This document shows, in pieces, positions 57,956 to 64,000 of a DNA stretch of 64,000 nucleotides. The position numbers were made by a program, and so were the translations under genes. The notes beneath the pieces were generated by a model. It searched no databases. It was given only the letters and a program-made list of their open reading frames with translations, and was not told the origin of the DNA. The first letter of the stretch is position 1. Every line of letters begins with the position of its first letter. Location: contig NW_019091602.1 in the NCBI RefSeq assembly GCF_001949145.1, forward strand, positions 17,064-81,063, in the 5' to 3' direction. Origin of the DNA: Acanthaster planci (Eukaryota; Echinodermata; Asteroidea; Valvatida; Acanthasteridae).

Positions 57956-59110
57956 AAGTTACATGTATGTCACTACGATTTTATAAGTAAAATTTTCCTG
58001 AGTTAAGCATGCCTTTTTTTAGGCTGTGCTTAGGCCTACTGCTTACGGCGTCCATGAAATACACAGAGCCTCCGTTAGCACAAAATCGAGCATCAGGGCA
58101 AAAAACGGGGCCCAGTGTGGTGCATACATGTACACACACCTGTATATTTTTCTGTGAAAGTCAAGCCCTGTGTGATATCCAAACCCAGCCAAGTTGAAAT
58201 TTCAATCCCACAGTAATCAAACACAGCGAGGTGGAAAACTCATTATGAAAAGCCATCAAGTCACACATGCTGGGACTTATGGCTGGACTAACAAAGCTCA
58301 TCCGCCACCTGATGTCCTCGTCGCAAAATGAGAACATGTCAACGGACGCAATGCAATGCATGACGGCCTACTTCAGGGGGACACGAGTGCCACAAAATTT
58401 CATTGCAGTTCCTTGCTTGTTCATTTCATGTGTAATTAAAGTTGACTGTTAAGATATCACTGACTGCTTTTCCTGTGTGGATTTCAATGTTACATGTACA
58501 TTCGTACATCAATTCTTTCTCCAAAACATGGACATTTCTAATGATTCATTTGACATCTGTTCAGGTCTCAAATGAAGCTCTTGCATCAAACAGACTCACA
58601 ATGTTACAATACAAAAATACTGGTACCCCGGTATGTGTATTGTTAAAAAGCATCCAAATTCTCCAACTTAACAAGTACCGGTACTGTATAATGTGCAGTA
58701 CTAAAATTGTAATCAACAGAACTGTCTGCAGTGGATCTTTACAGACATTCTGGTCAGATCATGAACATCTCTTGTTATGATATGTAGAAATAATGTACAT
58801 GAGACAATGGTACATGTACACCTGTACTTAGTACATGTATATCTTGAACACACTAAGCAATGTCTGCAGACTGCATATGGAGGCAATCAGAATGCACCAT
58901 ACTGTACATGAACATGCACATGTATGCTGAAATAACCTCAGTCGCTAAGTTCTGGCACACCAATTTCCCTTAAGTGGCCTCCCCTAAAAAAGCTTTTCTG
59001 TTTATCATGGACGAAATGCTTCCATTGTAAACTACGGTACCGGTACAAGTTTACATGTATTTAGAGTATTAAAAGTGTATGTTAAGTTGCAGAGAAAATG
59101 GCCAGATGCT
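57956..59110. other. No gene seen
   Basis: Intergenic or intronic DNA with scattered TACATGTA; no exon recognised. Confidence 0.45.
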
Positions 59111-59175
59111 TCCCATGTACACATGTTTATCTACATGTACATTGTACATACATGTACATGTGTACTTGTACTGTA
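59111..59175. repeat. TACATGTA array
   Basis: ACATGTACATTGTACATACA followed by TGTACATGTGTACTTGTAC. Same class as the other arrays. Confidence 0.75.
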
Positions 59176-59775
59176 GCTTCACAATCATGACAAAGATTTA
59201 GCAATCAAGCTTGACTGAGGCATCCAACCATATTGAGGTCATCAACTCCTCACGTGAGTTTGCATCAAAAACCCTTCGTTTTCTAGATTATGCAAGGATT
59301 CAATTCAATGAGACATGTACTTCGGAGGATGTGGTGCTTTAAGAAATACACATTTAATATCATGGACAACGGGTACCTAGTTCCAATAGAAATCATGAAA
59401 TTTTACACCTTCAGGATTGATCCTGTAGTCTGCAGCAGTCCTACATACATACATGTACGTGTACCAGTACATGTATTAATTAAGGTGCCAACTGGCATTT
59501 TCCCAAGTCTGGGACAAATGTGGCAAAAGCAGGGACCCAACACTCCATGTGGAAATAATTGGCATGGCTGTCTGTGTCATCAGTGACATCCCACAAGATC
59601 TGACATTTACTGTACATATACATGTACAGTACCACTACCAGGTACCGGCAGCACTAGCATGACTAGACTGGGGGGGGGTGTATAAAATTCAGCCTTTTGT
59701 GAACACAACCCAGGAGCATCTGTTGACTTGTCTCTTTGGGGAAAACAATACCGGTATCTCAAATAAGCATCATTC

Positions 59776-59948
59776 TACATGTACATGTACATGTACGTGT
59801 ATGCATGAAGGCGTGTACATGTACAGTATGCATGCACATGTATGCAAATGGACATGTACATGTACTGGTATTACATGAATGGTTTTAACATTACCACATA
59901 CTGGTACGATACATATGCATGTACATGTACAGTACTTGCACATGTATA
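59776..59948. repeat. TACATGTA array
   Basis: Four to five consecutive ACATGT units at 59776-59796, then several shorter groups with GTACAGTA and TACTGGTA variants. Self-complementary. Confidence 0.8.
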
Positions 59949-61230
59949 TCTTACAGTTTTGTGTGCAAAATTCTTCTCCACACTGGGTGGCCTATTCAGT
60001 CTTTTACAGAGACCTGATGATCTCCTATGGGTCCAAGTACCGTTATACATGTATGTACCCTTCGTTCACATACAACCGGTATGTGCATGAACCAAGATTT
60101 ACATGTATCTCTTCAACCCTTGCAAAGAATGCAAAAACACCCAAGAGCACACATCATGCCCACCACATTGTAAGTGCTACCGTGTATATGTATTTCAGTC
60201 ATCCCTGTTGCTATGCCACATGGATCCTAATGATAAATTCTACTGTGGAGAATACAAGTATCATTTCATATATCATACCAGACTAGTACAACTGTTCATG
60301 AAGGCCAACTGTCAGTGTTCCTCAATGTTCCCTGTACATGTACATGTCATGAAAATAAAACATAGAAGCCATAGAGTAATGAAAATCCACTTATAAAAAG
60401 TCATAGTGGCACATGTACATGTAGTTTTGTAAATCAACACAACTTTTAGTGTAACAAAATTAGTTGTACCATGGACAATGATGGACATGATGGAGGAATC
60501 TGTTTTCCTTCCTCCATGGCTGTACATGTACCACTGGTATGTACATGCATGAACGCTGCTTCATGTCAAGTACCCTACGTCCTTACATGGTTACAAGAGC
60601 TGTTCATTTGTCACTGCAGGGCTATTTATTTTTAACAGGTAAACTACACAAACCATGCAGACAGAATCTGTTAGGGGCCTTCACTGAAAACACCAACATG
60701 CAGTACATGTACCGGTAATTGTGCAAGGCGCATGCAATAGCTTGACTTACATGTACATGTACATGTATGCAAATGAATTGTCACAAGCAATCAACATATT
60801 TTAGGAGGAGGGCTGGCTGACAGGATTAAATTTATTCAGAGGGAAGCCTTTTTTATCTTGTTCCCTGAATCTATCGGTATATCGTACATATGTACATGTA
60901 CATTCAATACAATCTGCTACACTGTAAATGCATTGATTCCAGACTATTTGGGGTTGCAAATCTCACTTTCTGTTTGTTTTAAATGCTGTTTAAGACGGAT
61001 ACAATTCATCAAAAGTTTGAAAATATTCTGAACGAAAATTCGTATGTATTTTTATTGCACTTTTACATACCGTCGATGTTACCGGTATTTTAACATTCGT
61101 ATTCCCAAAATGGAAAATTTTACCGGTAACTCACTTTCAATTCAAGTTGGTCAACACATGAATACAGTCTATTCTTTTGTATGTTATCAGGCAGACCCAA
61201 CATACAAGAAGAATGATTGTGAACACGGCA
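59949..61230. other. No gene seen
   Basis: Repeat-rich DNA with further TACATGTA clusters at 60335-60350, 60409-60424, 60700-60765 and 60890-60905. No coding exon supported. Confidence 0.45.
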
Positions 61231-61231
61231 T

Positions 61232-61360
61232 GTTCACATGTACATGTACATGTAAGTGAACATGTACATGTACCATATTGTACAGGTTCATGATCAATGT
61301 GTACATGTATGTACCAGTACATGTACAGGTGCGGTACATGTACTGTACATGTACACGTAG
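61232..61360. repeat. TACATGTA array
   Basis: About 130 bp composed largely of ACATGTAC and TGTACATG, with GGTGCGGTACATGTACTGTA near the end. A further run of three units lies at 61616-61640. Confidence 0.8.
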
Positions 61361-61640
61361 AAAATTCAACCACTGCAGTCTTGCTCCAATCTCTAACTTT
61401 GGTACAATAAAGTGTATAAATCAAGAGAAGTCTGCAGTTACTCATCTGAAAGGCCTACCGGTTTGGTGTTATTCCAGTAGTTAACTATATTTATATGTAC
61501 ATGTATACATGCACCTGTCTGTGCACTGACACTGCAGGTTGTTAAGCACATATACTGGTACACGTACCCCAAGTACATGTACATGTTTGTAGACGGCAAA
61601 AATTATTTAGCATCACGTACATGTACATGTACATGTAGGT

Positions 61641-62620
61641 TCTCAACTTGATGATTGAGTGAACGGATTTCAAAATAAAGCAAATCATATCAAACTGTAC
61701 TTGTAAACCAAGGTGTGCATTATGTGCATATGTTTTGAAATTATTAGCATTTCTTGAATGACTTTTTTGGTTTGGAGAATTCAAGCATTATAACAACTAA
61801 TGTGATCAAGCTCCACACACAAGCTTCCATGCTCTCTACCCTATACACCTCTCTGTCACTATGCTGCGCAACAACACCGACTGTGTGCAACACTGAGCAT
61901 TTCCAGGCCTTCGCTTATAATGACTTGCCAGGAGTGCCTGACCACATGTTAATGGAGCCCAACCGATGAGTCATCAGTGACGCCATTCCCTGTCTGGCTG
62001 CAGCAACAAGCTTGCTTGACATACATGGCTGTGTGTCCAATTCATGCTTCAGGCACCTCCTACATTTTTTGTATACGTTTCTCAATGCTCAAACCAGACA
62101 CAGTGAACATGAAAATTTATATCTGAGGCTATGTGATGTGACTTGCTCTATGCTTCAACCAGCCTTCCTACATGTTTGCTGGTGTACACGTGTACAGAAA
62201 GCTAAACTAGGCCTATTGCTTTATTCTGAATTCAGGGAAGCCCGTGTTGTATCCGGTATGTGTACATGTACATGTACCGAAACGAGTATGTGTTGTACAG
62301 TAAGTTGGATGTTATCAAAGGGGAGAGCATGATTCTGGTTTTCAAGTTTAAGAAGAAAATTTGTCAGGCAAACTATCGTACACAAACACAGTCCTTTGAA
62401 ACTAATATCCACAGTAGCAAAGCAGCATCCATGGACTCCCGAGAAAGAGCAACTTTCATAAATGCTGCTTCTGTAACTTTGTGTAACCCTCCTGGACAGA
62501 AGGAATCTGCACCAAGTGTGTACTGTAGAGGAGCTAGAAGTGGAATCTTTGACTGTCTGTGACTGTTAGGGTAACAGTAGGGTTAATGTTGGTGAAATAC
62601 TTGTCTGTATACATTTCACA
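61641..62620. other. No gene seen
   Basis: No exon or element supported. Short frames (up to about 106 codons) show no domain. Confidence 0.45.
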
Positions 62621-62623
62621 TGA

Positions 62624-62759
62624 CTAACCTCCCTTGCAAAGACACATTCTTGACACAGTTGTCCTATCAGTCAAAACCAATCAAATTTTCCATCGGTGTC
62701 TACGTACTGGAGGAAATCAAGTGGAAGGATTTTTGACTGTTACAGCAAAGGGGGGGTTA
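62624..62759. mobile_element. MITE with AACCTCCCTTGC ends, copy 2
   Basis: Matches the element at 22486-22630 along its length, with shared blocks GCAAAGACACATTCTTGACA, TCCTATCAGTCAAAACCA and GGAAATCAAGTGGAAG. Ends TAACCTCCCTTGC and GCAAAGGGGGGGTTA are inverted repeats. About ten bases shorter than copy 1, with dispersed substitutions. Confidence 0.75.
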
Positions 62760-63040
62760 CATGTAGCTAATGGAACTGTGCAAATACCCGGTAACGGTAT
62801 ATTAATGGTGACTTACCGTATCCATTCTACAGTGTTTGTTGGTTCTTTTCACAGCCAGCATTCTTTCCTGGAAAAGTGTCAGTTTGTGTTTAATGCATTA
62901 CTTCCATGTTAGAAATAACCCAAACCAATGTACAGATTTTAATATATACATGTATCGGTATGGTACCGTATTTGAATGAGTGGTTCTCTCCTTTTTTTCA
63001 GAGTAATTACCCAAACCCTGCCCAAAACACAGCAGAAGGC

Positions 63041-63265
63041 ACAGTATACTGTACATGTATGTACAATACAGTGAGTGTACATGTATACATGTACATGTAC
63101 ATGTACCATATGCACAGCCATGATCATTGACACATGTGTAAACAGTGTACCATTTAAACAACCGTGATGTACATGTACATGTACACTGTACATTTGGTGT
63201 GGACACAAATGAATTACGTACATGTAGTAGTCATCCCGCTTTATGCCACATGTACACGTACATGT
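63041..63265. repeat. TACATGTA array
   Basis: ATACTGTACATGTATGTACA, then TGTATACATGTACATGTACA, then two more groups up to CATGTACACGTACATGTAAC. The densest array near the right edge. Confidence 0.8.
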
Positions 63266-64000
63266 AACTAGTGTTTTAAGCTCCGCAGCTTAGGCAAATC
63301 CCAACTCTGCACTGTTCTTCACAAGGCCCCCCCCCGAATAGTTTGTCTCTGGTCAGACTGATGTTCAAGAACGCGGCAATGCGGCAATGCAGCTTTTTCC
63401 CCCCCCTCCTCCAGTGTTGGATTTCACAGACAACTGCAGACAGACGCTGTCGAGTCATGGGACTAGACCTGCTTTATTATGATTATAAGCTGACCACAAA
63501 CATTTTCATATCCATAATCCATAGTCTGCTATCATTGTTCAACATCAATCTCACTGGGATCTATCGCCCTGAGTAAAAGATCGAAATGGCTGCAAAAATG
63601 TTGAGGCAGGGCAGCAAAAGAGGGTGCTGTTGTAGCTCTCGCAGAGAAAAAAAGAAGATTGACGCGCATGTTTGAAATCGACGCACGTGCTGACAAGAGA
63701 CTAAAGACTGTTTTTTTGGCCCAATCATGCCAATGGTGTCTTTGCAGCAAAACAGTGTACCAGTGAAATCTGGCACTCATTTTTATTGTTAACTATGCCT
63801 GCAAAGTGTAATTTGATTTTTAGAACACTTTACTGCTCATATCAAAGGAATACCATGAAATTAATCACCAAAACTTTGTGTGAACTATTTACATTGTATA
63901 CAATTTGTTGTGTTTAAAGTTGTCCATGACACTGTGGTAAGGGTGGGGCGTTAACACGTTTAAACGTTTAACTCATATGGGAAAGTTTTCTTAATATTTT
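63266..64000. other. No gene established at right edge
   Basis: A short frame starts with a good-context ATG at 63586 (GAAATGGCT) and runs 29 codons (MAAKMLRQGSKRGCCCSSR, then a basic stretch) to a stop. It could be the start of an exon, but no clear donor was found, so it is not called a gene. Otherwise nothing is supported. Confidence 0.4.

Noticed and set aside
61137-61445. Frames rich in Cys-Thr, Val-His or Met-Tyr repeats in the 48-63 kb region and at 12.4 kb.
   Set aside because: Direct translations of TACATGTA/GTAC arrays, present on both strands; not proteins.
63586-63675. ATG in good context opening 29 codons with Cys-Cys-Cys and basic residues near the right edge.
   Set aside because: No clear splice donor and no homology; it may be a true exon start but cannot be supported here.
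1-64000. CRISPR arrays, operons, bacterial-type promoters, rRNA or full tRNA genes.
   Set aside because: The DNA is clearly eukaryotic. The repeats seen are tandem, palindromic or transposon-derived, and the only tRNA-like pieces are SINE heads.

Overview
This is animal nuclear DNA from a marine invertebrate deuterostome. The best guess is an echinoderm (sea star, urchin or cucumber); amphioxus or hemichordate is less likely. Reasons: GT-AG introns of 0.5-4 kb, genes spread thinly, non-LTR, hAT, SINE and MITE remnants, and very many short self-complementary tracts built from TACATGTA, GTAC, TACCGGTA and AGGCCTA. The species is not certain from the sequence. Most of the 64 kb is intron, UTR or intergenic DNA. 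Only three protein-coding genes are well supported, and nothing bacterial was seen.

Layout. (1) 1-5.2 kb: no gene; a possible SINE head, an unexplained moderately GC-rich block and a MITE. (2) 5.27-6.4 kb, minus: an uninterrupted SLC39/ZIP zinc transporter frame with a TATA box. It keeps the metal-binding helices but appears to lack TM3 and TM8. (3) 7-12 kb: a MITE, a degenerate non-LTR retrotransposon (minus) and a single piggyBac-like end. (4) 12.4-27.5 kb, plus: a complete perilipin (PAT family) gene. Ten coding exons give 428 residues, one exon is only 12 nt, and a polyadenylation signal follows the stop. (5) 27.5-38.7 kb: AT-rich DNA between two convergent genes, probably holding a long MAP1 3' UTR. 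(6) 38.7-45.7 kb, minus: the 3' part of a MAP1/futsch-type microtubule-associated protein gene. It has one 5.8-kb exon plus one 93-nt upstream exon; the first coding exon(s) were not found. (7) 46-64 kb: repeat-rich DNA, probably MAP1 intron or upstream region, with a dead LINE, a non-autonomous hAT element with target-site duplication, and dense TACATGTA arrays.

The three genes do not form a pathway: zinc transport, lipid-droplet coating and microtubule binding. Their linkage is still notable. From memory, the human relatives SLC39A3, PLIN3/4/5 and MAP1S all lie on 19p13, so the neighbourhood may be an old bilaterian linkage.

The most unusual protein features are in MAP1: eight copies of a Cys-rich C-x-D-G-x-x-C-x-T-P-P-P motif and about 21 heptads of the type E-I-S-P-x-A-E. 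All homology calls come from reading translations against remembered family features; no search was run.
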